From contig JAJVDF010000466.1 in NCBI GenBank assembly GCA_022410635.1, positions 967,183-1,031,182 on the forward strand: 64,000 nucleotides of DNA, given 5' to 3'. The notes below the pieces were generated by a model, which saw only the letters and a program-made list of their open reading frames with translations, was not told where the DNA came from and ran no database searches. The DNA comes from Tretioscincus oriximinensis. Lineage: Eukaryota; Chordata; Lepidosauria; Squamata; Gymnophthalmidae. A program made the position numbers and the translations under genes. Shown in pieces: positions 1-12,345 of the stretch (position 1 is the stretch's first letter; each line of letters opens with the position of its first letter).

Positions 1-512
1 GCGCCACCCTAGCAAAAAACTACACCTGCCACTGCTGTGAAATATCTTCAACCTTTGATGAATAATTCTTCCATTCCCTCATTTTTCAAGGATACAAACA
101 TTTTCAGTAAAAAGGGAAAAAATCCCACATCTTAGTGTTACTAGAACCTAAATTAATCTGTTGAAGATTTTACACACACTTTATTAGACAAATATATTTG
201 ATGGAATAGTAAGCCATGGGATAGCTTGATAGATTTCTCAGGATAGCCCTCTACAAGGTCTAGTTTTAATTGCGGAGTTAAGTAAAAACAGACAAATGTG
301 GTTTTGTTTCTTTTGTAAAATTAATTTAAGGGGTAAATTGTTGAAATGAATACATGCATGTTTTCTGTTTACTAAATTTAATGAATGTTGAGAAGATAGA
401 TTAAGTGTATTATAACTGAGGCAATGTCATTAGAAAGAGGTTATAATGCAAGAGGTCAATAATTGGATATTGAATGTAGCAACTCCATTTCAAGCCTTTT
501 TTTACTTTGCAG
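1..512 (+). other. TUBGCP3: TUBGCP3 intron, partial
   Basis: This is the end of the intron before the first exon in the window. A pyrimidine-rich run followed by an AG acceptor at 511-512 closes it. I see no repeat or conserved-looking element in the rest. Confidence 0.8.
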
Positions 513-648
513 GTATTTACACGAGAATGNATGAGCCACTATCTGAGGGTGTTCAACTTTCTCTGGAGAGCAAAACGGATGGAATATATTCTTACAGATA
601 TTTGGAAAGGACATATGTGCAATGCAAAACTTCTAAAAAATATGCCAG
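513..648 (+). CDS. TUBGCP3: TUBGCP3 exon (first in window)
   Basis: This exon encodes 45 codons plus one base of gamma-tubulin complex component 3, a spoke subunit of the gamma-tubulin ring complex that nucleates microtubules at centrosomes. Read from 513 in phase 0 it gives [21 protein letters not shown] and later [14 protein letters not shown], a strongly conserved part of the GCP C-terminal (GRIP2) domain that contacts gamma-tubulin. The acceptor is TTTGCAG at 506-512 and the donor is GTGAAA from 649. The ambiguous base makes codon TGN at 528-530, which is Cys if the base is T or C; Cys is what I expect for this family, while A would create a stop and G a Trp. The exon ends after the first base of a Glu codon, completed at 10234. 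Confidence 0.95.
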
Positions 649-1780
649 GTGAAAAAAATAATCCCTCAAAAAGTTGTTTTTAGATCTATGACCATCAGTA
701 TGCCTAGAAAAATATTCTGCCGTTGTTAATGTCCTGGGGCAATGTGGTTTCTAGAGCAGATTATAAATATCTTCTAGGAAACTCATAAAATGGACACTAA
801 AGGAACTCCTAGAATCGTGTTGACACTTCAATCATCCCACATCCTTTTGCTTCTTGGGTACACAGATGATCGGATATATCTTTTGAAGCCATTGATATGT
901 GGTTCTTAGTCTTAAATTGTTTTGGCTCTTCATTGCTACAGAGGAAATTAGAAGCCTATGCTTTTGTGGCAACCTAAAACCCATAATATTATTTCTAAGC
1001 AGCTCTCTCTGCATTACTCTTTATCCTATTTATCTAGAGGATAGGGTTTTTTATATCAGTTCCTGAAAATGTAAATATTGAAGGACAGTTTCAGTTAATT
1101 GAGGTTGTTGAATAATGTTTTTAAATTCTTGCTTCTTGCACTCCTAGGTTTAAGCCATGTTTGAGGAGAGGAACTAGTTTTTGTGGCTGAAAGATATCTA
1201 AATGAGATGTATACTATACCAAAGCTAAAAAATCAGGAGCTCTTTAGTCTGTTAGGCCTCCCATTTTATTGCTTNCTTTCTTGGTTTAGTGTCTCTTCCT
1301 ATGGTTTTGGGACTCTTTAATGCAGTTCTTTCCCTGCCTTGTTCTTCTTTTGGACTATTGATCTTCAATCTGTGAGGAGGAATAAAACACTTTAGTCTGG
1401 ATTTATAGTAGAGTTATCAAAAACTTTTTATTCATTCTTTAGTGGTTTCACATTTGGGCTCCAAATATCTCAGTTCTGATTGCAGATGGCTGTTTCCAAG
1501 CAAGTTGATTTATTTGCCTTTTTGGATGAGGATAGCATATGCCCATCATTGCATCTGTGACAATATAAAGCTGTACTTCCATACTGTCCTACAGTGTCTG
1601 CTGAATAGACATCATTTTTATTATCCCATACAGCAGCCTGAGCAATCCAAGGTGTCCTCCTTTAGTCTTCTGTTCATACACATATAACATTGCCAAATTG
1701 TTACTTCCAAGAAGACATTGTCAAGTTTTTTAATCAGAAAAGTCAGTCATCAAATGACATCTTATTAAATGCTGTCAATT

Positions 1781-1990
1781 GGGAGGAGGAGGAGAAGGAG
1801 AAGGAAAAAAAGAAGGCTGTCCAGAAGAAGGAGGAGGGAGAAAGAAGGATGTCCAGATGAAGAAGAATAAGAAGCAAGAAGAAAGCTGTTAAGATGATGA
1901 AGAAGAAGCAAGAAGGAGGCTGTCCAGATGATGAAGCAAGAAGAAGAAGGCTGTCCAGATGATGAAGAAGAAGCAAGAAGAAAGCTGTCC
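1781..1990 (+). repeat. purine-rich minisatellite
   Basis: About 210 bp of GGA/GAA-rich sequence is organised as imperfect units of about 30-36 bp that each include GCTGTCCAGATGATGAAG or a close variant. It lies inside the large TUBGCP3 intron. Purines stay almost entirely on the + strand, which also creates spurious long reading frames on both strands. Confidence 0.85.
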
Positions 1991-4900
1991 AAAATTATAT
2001 TTAATGTGTATACATTTTTCAACAGATTAATCTCTCATTCCAGAGGAACCCTAGCAGACTGCTTAGAAACAGCTTCAGTTCCTCATCTCAGATTTAATCT
2101 TGAGTTAATAATTATCTATTGGACTTCCAACAAATTGTGCTTTGATCAGTCTTGAGTTGCATTCTCTCTGAGTAACAGTTTTTGAGAAGAACCTTCATTA
2201 CATATCACCATTGTTAAGATAGGCATCTCTCTTAAATATCTCGGCATCAAATGTTCTGAATATGGCATCTTTACAAGATATTCCAGAGCTATTCTTTGGG
2301 ATTTTGCAGATCAGTTTCTTTTTGAACAATGTATTTTCATGATTTTTTAAAGTATTCTAATGCATCAACTTTCTAAACATAAATGCCCATCAGATTCCTT
2401 GGGCCTACCTTTATGATCAAGGTTAACTCAGCCTTCCCCAGAGCTGAAAAGTTTATTTCATAATCTTCAGCCTAGCATTTCTTATTCTTCAAGGTGGGGT
2501 AAATGTACACAATAAGTACATGCTGTGTAAGTCTAGAAAAGCTAATATCCCTTTGTTTGCCTCTGTTCTTCTACCATAGATAAGATGTTGATGCTTATGA
2601 TTCCCCTGTTCACTTATTTAAGATGTTTATCAAAACGTTCTTCTATAAAACCTAGTCCACCTTATACCTGAAGGTCTCTGCAGTCTATATTACTAAAGTG
2701 TGACGTGGCAATTGGCCTTCTAACCAATCACCACAACACAGAAATTGCAACTCTGCCTCTTTAAGAACAGCTCAACCTCCCAGCTGTTTTTAAATCCATC
2801 TCTTGCACAGGCCCACCCAGCCCAGCTGGAGCATCCACACACTGCCACCTGATTTGATCTGTCTGCAATCTGCCCACACACTACCCAGTTGCAGCTGCTG
2901 TAGCTTCCCTTGATGCCAGCAGGAGCGTCCAGCCCCTTAGCCCACACCTGCAGCTTTGCAGGCTTTTCCAGCTAAAATCATTATTGAAGCAGATAAAATA
3001 GGGGAATGTAATGATTTAGCCAAGAATTCCTAACTTCCTGTTTTGAAAGATTTTGTATTTACTGTATGGAGTAACATCAACTGCTACTTCTGAAAAGCTT
3101 TGTATGCATGGAGTAACATCTTTAAACACCTTTTAAAAATTATTGCTAAGGTATGAACGGTCCTAGCATTCTCTAGGGGCTGTAAACTCTTGCCTACCTG
3201 TTGCCTTCAAAAGCAGTGTTTAGAAACCTCCGATTCCACTTACAATAAAATGTATCTTGCTTTATCGAGATCAGGGATTGGTTAATTACAAAATCTGTCA
3301 CTTATGAGGAAGAGTACTGACAGGGAAAGGCTTCTGTCCTCAGAACTTTGCAATGTATCTCTGGCCTGTATTTCTCCTTCTATTAAACAACCCCTAGAGC
3401 TGATGGATTGTTAATCCTTAAGCATAGTCCTTGCTTTGCAGTGACCCTTTTAAGCCTCTGGTGAGTGGTTCATATAGGTGAACAGGAGGCTTTTGGGGAG
3501 AAGTGTTCTTAACCAAAAACGAGACAGCTAATTTGTTCATTAGGAACAGTGTTGAAGTTTTTGAAACAGCCTTCAGGGGGCAATAGAGCATTGCAGTTCC
3601 TTATTGACCAGCAATTTTTAGGTTCTCAAGTGTCCACAAAATATTTGGATTGTAAAAATTAATTTTCTCCTCTTGATCTGTGTGCAGTAATGTTGAGTTG
3701 TTGCTGCTTGGACTCAAATCTCTAACTGATCTTTATTCTAAGTCCATTGCGATTCTCTTTAGTATAGGTTTTTCTTTTTTTTGTATGAATGCATTTTTAT
3801 GCATCTTATTTGGCAAGTTTTATACAAGATTAAAATGCTTCAGTTAAATAATTTAGTACATTATGCATTAGTTAATGTAAAAAAAGTTCAGTTCTTTCAT
3901 AGTGACTGCCAGAACTAATGTGCCACAGGGGATAGGTCACATTTGGACTTCAGATTGGATACTACTGGATATATGAATATTTTTGTCTCACACACATCTC
4001 TAGGCAAAACCAAGCATTTGTTAAGGCAAGGAGGGAAAAAAACAGACTGGAGATTATACCAGGGCAATTTATCAAGTCCAGGTGTGTGTTATATAAGATT
4101 GCTCATATATTGAAGGATGTACTTGTTTCAAAACAGAATACTAACTGAAAAAATTGCTTCAAAATCTGATTAAATGTAACAAACAATAACTCCTCTGAAG
4201 AGAAAACCTGAAACGTATTTGAAAGACATTCCACATCCTGCAATCAAAGTTGTTTTTCTAACAATATAAAATATGAAAACCAAAAATTTCTCTCACAATT
4301 AATACTTGCCTTTACTGTTTCATAGTGACAACTATACACTTATAACTCTCTGGAAATGATTAGTAAGCAAGCAAACCATTCATTCAGGAAATCTGTTAGA
4401 ATAAAAGATAAATTATAATGTCTGGATTTAATAACATAACATCAATTTCATCAGGTCAGGAGGGGGATTTGAATGTGTTTTCTCTCAGACTCATGCACTG
4501 CAGAAATTAGCAAGTTTAAATGAAACCACTTATTTGAGAGTTACTTAAGGCTGTCTGGTCAATGAGAGCCATAGTAAGTGTCATAGATACTTTCTTAACT
4601 TTTACACGGATGGATGGATAGATAAGGCTGTTTTGGAGCTCATTAAATAATTTAACACCTGACATGGAGCATGATGTCCTATGGGAATGTTTCCAACTTA
4701 GAGAAAAGGTACCCAAGAACAAGGTTTCTATTTTGGAAGAACCTGATTTCCTGCCTTCAATGAAAGCCCTTGGAATGCTGCTGTAGCAGACATCTCTGCA
4801 TTCTGAAATGGGGATGAGTAGGCATTGTTTTGAATAGGGATGATGGTGCTTTCCACAAATACTTACAAAAATGCTGTCTGCTTTTAAAGTGGAAACCTGT

Positions 4901-6339
4901 CCTTTCTTTCACTTGAAAAGTCAGTCAAGAACTTTCTGCATCTCTGAACCCCCCTCCCTAATGTGAGTCTTTGCTACCTTGGACCAATAGAAAGAAGAGA
5001 TGCCTTTGCGCTCCATTTACTTGTATGCTACACAGTGCGCATGCCCGTTAATCAATAGAGGACGGACTGTTGTACTGACTACTGGTGGTGGCAACTACTC
5101 TGTTGAACATCTCTGTAGATTTGCACTTGTACAACATTTGGAAGGACTGTATTGCGTTCTACTCTCTAGAAGAGGGGCTAGTAGAAAGATGAGGGCAATC
5201 GCTGGCAACATCGGTTGTGATACTTCGATAGGATGCGTGGATGGATATATATTCTGGTGTTTTAATTCTTCTCTGGAGAGTGAAAACCCAAAGGTTTCCT
5301 TTGGATACATTATGTAGATGTTGTCTAGTTTTGTCCAGAGCTGTATTCTCTAAACTAGTTTTAAGGGTACATCATTGTGATGTTGTATGTTTGTTGACAT
5401 AGCTCCGTTTGTGTGTCTGGCCATGTCATTGATTTCCCATGAGCTTTTTATACCTGATATTCATAATATATTTTCTCTGCACCAACTGAGCTAGGACTTG
5501 TAGTTTGTTGTGTGTGAATGTGGCATTATCTAATCTTAAGCCAGAGAGTCTCCAGCTGCATGTAGGATAAACAAACAGCCCATCTAAGTACTTTCACTCT
5601 AAGTCGTTTAGCATTACCTATTGTAATGCTCATGTCAAGCTGCCCAGAAAAAAAGTATATGTGCCTGAATTTTCCCATAGTTCCATTATTTCATGTTGGT
5701 GGGGAGGAGAGTAAAGTCCATGCTTAGTTTGGAGTAGTTGAGAACTAACAGGAGTTCTAAAAAAAACCCAAACCCCTGGAAATATTCTGTATATTATTTT
5801 CTGTGGCCCCACATTTTTAAAAGAATTAAAATCCAAGCTACAAGCTATCAGTATATTATTANTTTAGCTAGAATTGTACAAAGGATTGTCCAAAGATGGA
5901 GATTCATAGAGCACCCAAAGGCAAATGATACCCTTGATGTTTCACCTGGTGTTCACCAAACCATTGGACTGTTGACTTGATTATGAGGCGAGGGAGCTTA
6001 TTAGGGACAAACTCACCTGCCGTTAGTTGAAGGAGTGAGGGTGCTACAGTCCTGGGTCTTTTTGGCATGGCTTTCTTTCAAAGGAGTATAAATGCAAAAT
6101 GGGGACCTTAACTGTTTCTGCCACATGCCCTTTATGGGTGGGCCTGTAGTGCATATTGGTGTACATGTTCATTCTCTCATTGTGCAATGCAGAGAACCTT
6201 AGTATCCTCACATGCACAATACACGTGTCTGATGATGTCATATGCATGCAGCCAGGCCTCTTCATGAAGAAGACGCACCTCTTTTGCCTGGCCTTTGGCT
6301 GAAGAAATGCCATCTCTATCCCTACTTTTAATATTGTTT

Positions 6340-6419
6340 TATACTTTTTTAATTTTTGTAGTGATGTTTTACTGTTTTTGCCGCCCTGAGACCTTCAGGT
6401 ATAGGGCGGGGTATAAGTA

Positions 6420-6459
<40 letters not shown>
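6340..6459 (+). mobile_element. L2-type LINE 3' tail with (AAAT)n
   Basis: The motif GCCGCCCTGAGACC followed by GGGCGGGGTATAAGTAT and a long (AAAT)n tail is the 3' end seen in reptile L2-type LINEs and SINEs that borrow their tails. A sister copy is at 38650-38746, and inverted ones at 16629 and 50205. Only the 3' end is recognisable. Confidence 0.7.
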
Positions 6460-6701
6460 GAACAGGTCAATGATAGTAGGAAGAATGTGTGGTGTATGGA
6501 TCTTTTTAAATGTTTTGTTATTATTGTTGTTAATATTGTTATTATTGCTATTTTGAAGGGCGGGATATAGATCAGTTTACATAATTATTTTAAAAAAGGC
6601 AAAAAGCACCCCACATTCCTTGGTCTCTGGTAGTCATATTTAACAAAGATAATCTGACCTATGCCTGGTGCTTCATTTTCTCTTTTGAAAAATATACAGG
6701 G

Positions 6702-6830
6702 CCTGATCACACATGGGTTTTTAAACCGTCCTCTGTCCTGAAGAACTAGATTAAATCAGAAAATAAAAATCTGTTTTTCAGTCCAGTTCCTCAGGACTGA
6801 AGATGGTTTAAAAACATGTGTGTAGTCAGG
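6702..6830. mobile_element. foldback MITE-like element
   Basis: The first 45 bases (CCTGATCACACATG...) are closely matched by the reverse complement of the last 45 (CCTGACTACACACATG...), with AT-rich sequence between. It looks like a non-autonomous DNA transposon made almost only of terminal inverted repeats. One arm of the same family is seen again at 44672-44765. Confidence 0.7.
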
Positions 6831-6964
6831 ATCACAGAGCTAGAAGATGATAACTGAATGAAGTTTCCCTTCTTTTACAATGGCGTAATTTTAAATGTCC
6901 ATATCAGTCTGCAGTATTGAATTGTACACAATCACCAATCCATTTTAAGTATCCTGCGAGCCAG

Positions 6965-7160
6965 TCTAGTCTAGTCTAGTGGCTAGAATGTTAGATTTTT
7001 TCTGGAAGTCTCCCAGTTCAATTCTGCACTCCATGAAGCCATCCGTCTGACTTTGCCCTAGTCTTTGGAGCTCTGTCAACCACACCTACTTCACAAGGTG
7101 TCTGTTCTGAAAAGAACAGAAAGTTATGTAAGCCACTTTGATTCACAGGCACTGCATTTT
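6965..7160 (+). mobile_element. tRNA-derived SINE
   Basis: GTGGCTAGAATGTT resembles a pol III A box and CCAGTTCAATTC a decayed B box. The body (CACACCTACTTCACAAGG, AAGCCACTTTGA) is shared with copies at 7484, 10925 and 41838. Confidence 0.7.
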
Positions 7161-7483
7161 TCAAATCCTTATATAATACAGATATTTTACTTGTTATTTT
7201 TATTTGTAAAGTTAAGGTACTCTCTCTCTCTTTAGGCATTCTGATACCATATGTATAAAAATACATTTTTGTTGGCATCCATGCCAACATGTTTCTGGGA
7301 CATTCTGAAGAAAATGTGACCCCTCGTATATCATGTGTTAATGTTGAACTCTACACCGTAGTGCTATATGGGGGTCAGTGTTATATTATAGAGTCAATGT
7401 TGGCCATGTTTGAGACCCATGTGTCTGCTGTGGAGAGAGGTGAGCACTCTCCACTTAGCTTCTTCCAATCTAGCTGTTCAAAA

Positions 7484-7840
7484 GTGTAGAGGTTAGAGTG
7501 TTGGACTCTTATCTGGTAGTCTCCTGGTTCGATTCCACATTCCTCCAGGAAGCCAGCTGGGTGATCTTCAGCCAGTCACCATTCTTAGAACTCTCTCAGC
7601 CCCACCTACTTCACAGTGTGTCTGTTGTAGAGAAAGCAATAAAAGCTAAGTGCACCCCCCTAATGGCTGGCTGTGAGACCTTCAGCTATATGGTGGGATA
7701 TAAGTAATTATCATCATCGCATTGTGGTGAGGAAGATAAAATGTAAGCCTTTGGTGAGAAATAGCTTGTAAGCCACATTGAATCCCTTTGGGAGAGGGAG
7801 GAAGCTGGGTATCAAAACCCAATTCTTCTTCTTCATCATC
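7484..7840 (+). mobile_element. tRNA-derived SINE with embedded L2-type tail
   Basis: A-box-like GAGGTTAGAGTGTTGGA and B-box GGTTCGATTCC start the unit, and the end is TATCAAAACCCAATTCTTCTTCTTC. Near 7650-7710 a short piece like the L2-type tail (GTGAGACCTTCAGCTAT) interrupts it, so this is a mosaic or a nested insertion. Confidence 0.7.
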
Positions 7841-10233
7841 TTACTGCTATTTTTTCCCTGCTTGTGGATAAAATTTCACATTTGCTTAAATATTTGCTTA
7901 GATTAAAATATTCTGTGCTCTTGATTTTAGTAACTAGCATGATGATTTTACCTGAGCATTTTGCAGCATCTGGTGTATGTGTTGTTGAGACAGGTGGATC
8001 GTCTTAAAAATAAGATGTAGAAATGAAAGGCAAAGTGCAGGGTTGCGATTTGTAATTATCCACCTGGAATTTATAAGCTTCATAAGATTAGAGAGCACAA
8101 AATCAAAAATGGAATGATTTCTACAAGGGCTTTCTGGCCACGTTAATGAGATTTCTCTCTGTTCTTCATTTCATTAGCTTTAAAGTGCGCTTGTTAAATG
8201 CTGTTGCTCTTTAACCTGCATCTTTGCTTTGATAATACTGTGAGGAAATCTGCTGAGGAACAGAAGTAGAATTGAACGTAATCAAATCATTACTTAGTCT
8301 TGTGCTGATTTAATTTATATTTTTTAACCTGGGTTTTATGAGTCTTTCCCCTTGACCCCCACCCCCCCCCCCTCAAAAAAAAAATGCCTGAAAATGTTTT
8401 GGGTATAAAAGTATAAGGCTGTCAAACATAGGAAAAGATTAGAAGGGCGAATGCCTTCAACAGAGAAACTTTGGTGTGGTCTTACCACTTTTCAAAGCTT
8501 GCTCCCCACTTGTGTGCTCTGGGTTGATACAGTATTGTCTATCTTTTCCACAAAGGTTGGCCTAAATTAGAGGAGCTTCCTAAACCATCTCCTGTTGCAC
8601 TCCTACTAGTTACTTCTGGATATCTCAGGCAGAGGACAATAGCATAACTATTACCTGCTCTTAACTCCTTGCAAATAACCTTTGGAGCCATCCTGCCTGT
8701 CTCTTCAACTTGGAGGCAGTATCTAGGCACTCTTTGCCTAACATTTATATACTCGCCCTCCATGTAACTTGTCTAATTCTACTATCTCTCCTGCCACAGC
8801 TTGTAAAACAGTATCTGAAACTATGCATTGGTAAAACAAAGGCATCCTTCCTGTAGTGAGCCACAATTTTATTTTAGCATAAGATTCTTATCTATATTAA
8901 TGTATGCCGAGATAGCTCAGGATTTGAGATACTGGCTCAATATATACATCATATTCTCTGCCTTCAAATTTTGCCTGGTGCTTTTTAATCTAAAGACAAC
9001 ATGAAAAGTAGAGGACTACACAAAGATGGCACCTAGTCAGGTGCCATAACCAGACCTCAAGGTAGCTCTTCCAGGCAACTTAAGTATTTCACATTCAGTC
9101 TTTCTAGAATGCAAGCAAGATTGCTAAAAACAAAATGGAAGTATCATTTCATCCTCTCCTTCAGCTTCCTTACAGTAACTGAGTGGGGCGGGATACATTG
9201 GTGTGATTTATGCCATAGTCTTATCCCTGAGATGTCCTCTCAGAAAGGCAAAAATATGCTATGAGTCCTCCTTGCTCAGAACTGAACAAGCTCTTGGCAG
9301 GTGGGTCTGGCCCAGAGGTAGTTTTAGGGATGGTCTTCCAGCTACAAAGGTGTTGATGTATACCTTTAAGTAAGAAGCTGTAGCCACTTCCTTATCCCTT
9401 CAGAAACAGAGCAAGATGTGGATGCTTCTAGGGAGGGACATTTAGGCATTTCTCTGTGAAAATTCCTTTAAATCAGGAGAAGTTCTTAACAGGAAACTCT
9501 GGCTGGTGAGCTTGTAGTTTTCAGAGTAATAGCTGTTTATAAGACGCTAATGCAAAATAATGTTTGAGTTCCATATGTGCCTTGTTTATTTATTTTCAAG
9601 CACAAGAAACATTGTGCAGGCTGATNTTTTGGACAGGATTGGGTGAGGGAAGCAACCTTAATATTGCTAAGTGTACCAGATCTCCTAACATATGCATACG
9701 TGTGTCCACTTCCTGCAAGGTCTAAAATGTAATCGGATCATGTTTGGGAAATCTCTGATCCAGGAAGTCTAGTAGGCTGAAATTCCATCTGCAATTCTTC
9801 AAGATCTTAAAGCCAAACATATTGTTCCATCCAAACAACAGGAGAAACTCTGTTCTTCTGCTCTGCAAACATATCAGAAGAGGTTCTTCTTTATAATGTG
9901 GCAGTGCAATACAATGTGCAGATAATCTCTAGAACCCTTTTTAATCTAATTAACCTAATCTCCAAAGTAATAGCAACTCTTATTTCAATACTATTTTCTT
10001 ATTCGGTCCTCTGTTTTCTATAGTACTAAATGTGTATTTACCAAATACCTATTTTGATGTTTGAATGCATGCTTATTAAAATATTATTATGTTTCTCCTC
10101 CTATTGAGAAGCCGTTACTAGTTTACTTGTCTTACTTTCAAAGATAAATTTTTAGTTGTTTTCAAAATAAAATAAATCTTATGAACTTTTCCCTTCTAAT
10201 TTTTAATACAAAAATTCTCTGGGTTTCTTTCAG

Positions 10234-10322
10234 AACTTTCTGGGGTGCTACATCAGTGTCACGTTCTGGCATCAGAAATGGTCCATTTCATTCATCAAAT
10301 GCAGTATTATATTACATTTGAG
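10234..10322 (+). CDS. TUBGCP3: TUBGCP3 exon
   Basis: The 89 bases complete the Glu codon left open at 648 and encode [16 protein letters not shown] and [14 protein letters not shown], a nearly invariant GCP3 stretch in the C-terminal gamma-tubulin-binding domain. The acceptor is TTTCAG at 10228-10233 and the donor GTACAC from 10323. It ends on a codon boundary. The 147-bp intron that follows has no other content. Confidence 0.96.
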
Positions 10323-10469
10323 GTACACTTTAATCCTCCATTTTGTTGTTTGTTTTTAAATGAAAATAATGTTTGCATTGATGTGAGAATGCAGAAGTAG
10401 CCTAGACAAGGGCTGTGGTTTAATTTGTCTCCCAAACAAAGCGTGCTTAAGAACTGTTTTGTTTTACAG

Positions 10470-10601
10470 GTGCTTGAATGTTCCTGGGATGAACTCTGGA
10501 ACAAGGTCCAGCAAGCTCAGGACTTAGATCACATCATAGCAGCTCATGAGGTTTTCTTAGATACAATCATATCTCGATGTTTGCTGGACACTGACTCAAG
10601 A
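10470..10601 (+). CDS. TUBGCP3: TUBGCP3 exon
   Basis: The 44 codons read [20 protein letters not shown], then [19 protein letters not shown] and DTDSR. The WDELW and AHEVFLD motifs are typical of gamma-tubulin complex proteins. It is bounded by acceptor TTTTACAG and donor GTAAGT, both in phase 0. The open frame continuing past 10601 is intron read-through, not coding. Confidence 0.97.
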
Positions 10602-10924
10602 GTAAGTCTTTCCCTTTTTATACACCCGCTTAATTGTGAAGCTGCATTACTTTATATGTAAAGTAGCATCGCATGTTTCAAGGCCGTCGTTCAAAATGAA
10701 CTACTGTTTTTAATGACATCTACTCCCAGTTATGTTACTTAAGCTTGAAAGGAAAAGAACAGTTATGCTTATTTTCCTGATCTGGGAAGCTTAGGGTAGC
10801 ATTGGATGGCTTCTCTGTCAATCTGTCCCATGGTCCCTGTCATGGCCCTCAAGCCAGCCAATGGGCTATAGCCAGTTCTATGGAAACTTAATAACTCAGT
10901 GTGACTATAGTTTTAGTTAAGAAT

Positions 10925-11075
10925 TTCAATTTGGTGTAGTGGTTAGTGTGTTGGAATCTTATCTGGTAGTCTCCTAGTTCGATTCTATATTCCTCCCTGA
11001 AGCCAGCTTTCAGCCCTGCCTACTTTACAGGGTGTCTGTTGTGGAGAAAGTAACAAAAGCCATGCGAGCCACGTT
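10925..11075 (+). mobile_element. tRNA-derived SINE
   Basis: GTAGTGGTTAGTGTGTTGG is the A-box region, and CTAGTTCGATTCTA the B box. It belongs to the family at 7484 and is truncated before its pyrimidine-rich tail. Confidence 0.75.
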
Positions 11076-11280
11076 TTTTTTATTATAAAAATAATAATAG
11101 CATGAAGACTTCACATCACATTAAGGAAACTACATGAAAATACCAGCAGGAAAAACATAATGAGCATCAGCAATCATGCATGGCTGTTTTTTGTTATTGT
11201 TATGTGAAAAATACCAGATCTGGATGCATCCTGTGTTACTGAGATCCCTGAATTCAAGAATCTATTGTGTTTGGATCCAG

Positions 11281-11399
<119 letters not shown>

Positions 11400-11468
11400 A
11401 TACAATAATAATGTACAATAATATTACAATAATAGCAATAATGAAGAAGTTATCACTTCTACTATTTT

Positions 11469-11482
11469 TACTACTACTACTA

Positions 11483-11523
<41 letters not shown>
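11469..11523 (+). repeat. (TAC)n microsatellite
   Basis: About 18 TAC units with one CCA interruption, 70 bp after the ATT array. Confidence 0.95.
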
Positions 11524-11730
11524 GCTTATTAATTTTATTGAGTGTTAAGCCCATCATTTAATACAAGTATTTAAAAAGAAATATGATATAATACATACAA
11601 ACGTAACACCACATCCACCAATATAATCACCACCCACATGCTGACATGGGTTTAGGACTGCACTGAAAAAATGTTTAGAATTAGAATCATAGTATTTCTT
11701 TGTTTGGTGATATTCAAGATGATACTCATG

Positions 11731-12090
11731 AACCTAANAGAAGCCCTGCTGAATTGGGCCAGAGCCCATCTAGTCCAGCCTTCTGCCCCCTACAGTGGCC
11801 CACCAATTGCATCTGGGGAATCTGAAACAGAAGGCTAAATCTTCACCTGTTCTCGACTCCCTGCAAATGGTATTTCGGAAATATTGCCTGTTGCTCCATC
11901 CCGGTGGCAGTATCAAGATATCCATCTTAGGAGCTATTGATATCCTTGTCTTCCATGAAATTTATCCTCTCCCATTGCAGGCACTGGCATCAACTTTTGG
12001 CTGTTCTTCTTTTAAATGTTTTCTTGTAATTATTTTACTATGAACCACGCTGATATCCTTGGTTGCAGAATGGAATGTAAATAAATAATT
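11731..12090 (-). mobile_element. CR1/L3-type LINE 3' fragment
   Basis: On the + strand it reads AAGCCCTGCTGAATTGGGCC, then CATCTAGTCCAGCCTTCTG and CTCCCTGCAAATGG. This is the reverse complement of the 3' end of the CR1/L3 family found complete at 62497-63212. From about 12030 a short L2-like tail ending in AAATAAATAA is fused on. It lies within a TUBGCP3 intron. Confidence 0.75.
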
Positions 12091-12204
12091 TTTTTCTCAG
12101 TGTCATGTTGGAGTAGATGACGTTCACATGGTGGTATTTAAAACTGACACACGCTCTGCGAACATTTTTTTAAGTATTCTTTTTATGCTTGCAACTTTTT
12201 GTAG

Positions 12205-12345
12205 ATGCTTCTCAACCAGCTTCGAGCTGTCTTTGATCAGATCCTTGAGTTTCAGAACGTCCAAGATTCAATGTTCAGAGCTGCCTTAGAAGAATTACAG
12301 CTTCGGTTGCAGTTTGAAGAAAGGAAAAAAGAGCGAGAACTTAAG
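12205..12345 (+). CDS. TUBGCP3: TUBGCP3 exon
   Basis: The 47 codons read [20 protein letters not shown], then [20 protein letters not shown] and KKERELK. The charged helical stretch is variable between species, while the LLNQLRAVF start is conserved. The exon opens with a Met codon inside the protein, which is not a translation start. Acceptor is TTTTTGTAG and donor is GTACTT. Gene-finders would wrongly extend the frame to 12510. Confidence 0.95.

Larger units (their letters stand above)
649..10233 (+). other. TUBGCP3: TUBGCP3 intron, 9585 bp
   Basis: The intron runs from donor GTGAAA to acceptor TTTCTTTCAG. It joins phase-1 exons exactly, so no coding exon is missing. It contains a minisatellite, an L2-type LINE tail, a foldback element and two SINEs (listed separately). 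I recognise nothing in 649-1780, 1991-6339 or 7841-10233, apart from a slightly GC-richer patch at 2660-2960 with a CCAAT box and a TGACGTGG motif that I cannot assign. Confidence 0.9.

Noticed and set aside
446..652. 68-codon open frame overlapping the first TUBGCP3 exon
   Set aside because: It reads the exon in the wrong frame; the true frame from 513 gives conserved GCP3 sequence with proper splice sites.
1743..2155. Ser/Leu-rich and Glu-rich frames
   Set aside because: They come from the purine-rich minisatellite.
7484..7530. tRNA gene from A and B boxes
   Set aside because: No cloverleaf can be completed; the boxes belong to a SINE with several copies in the window.
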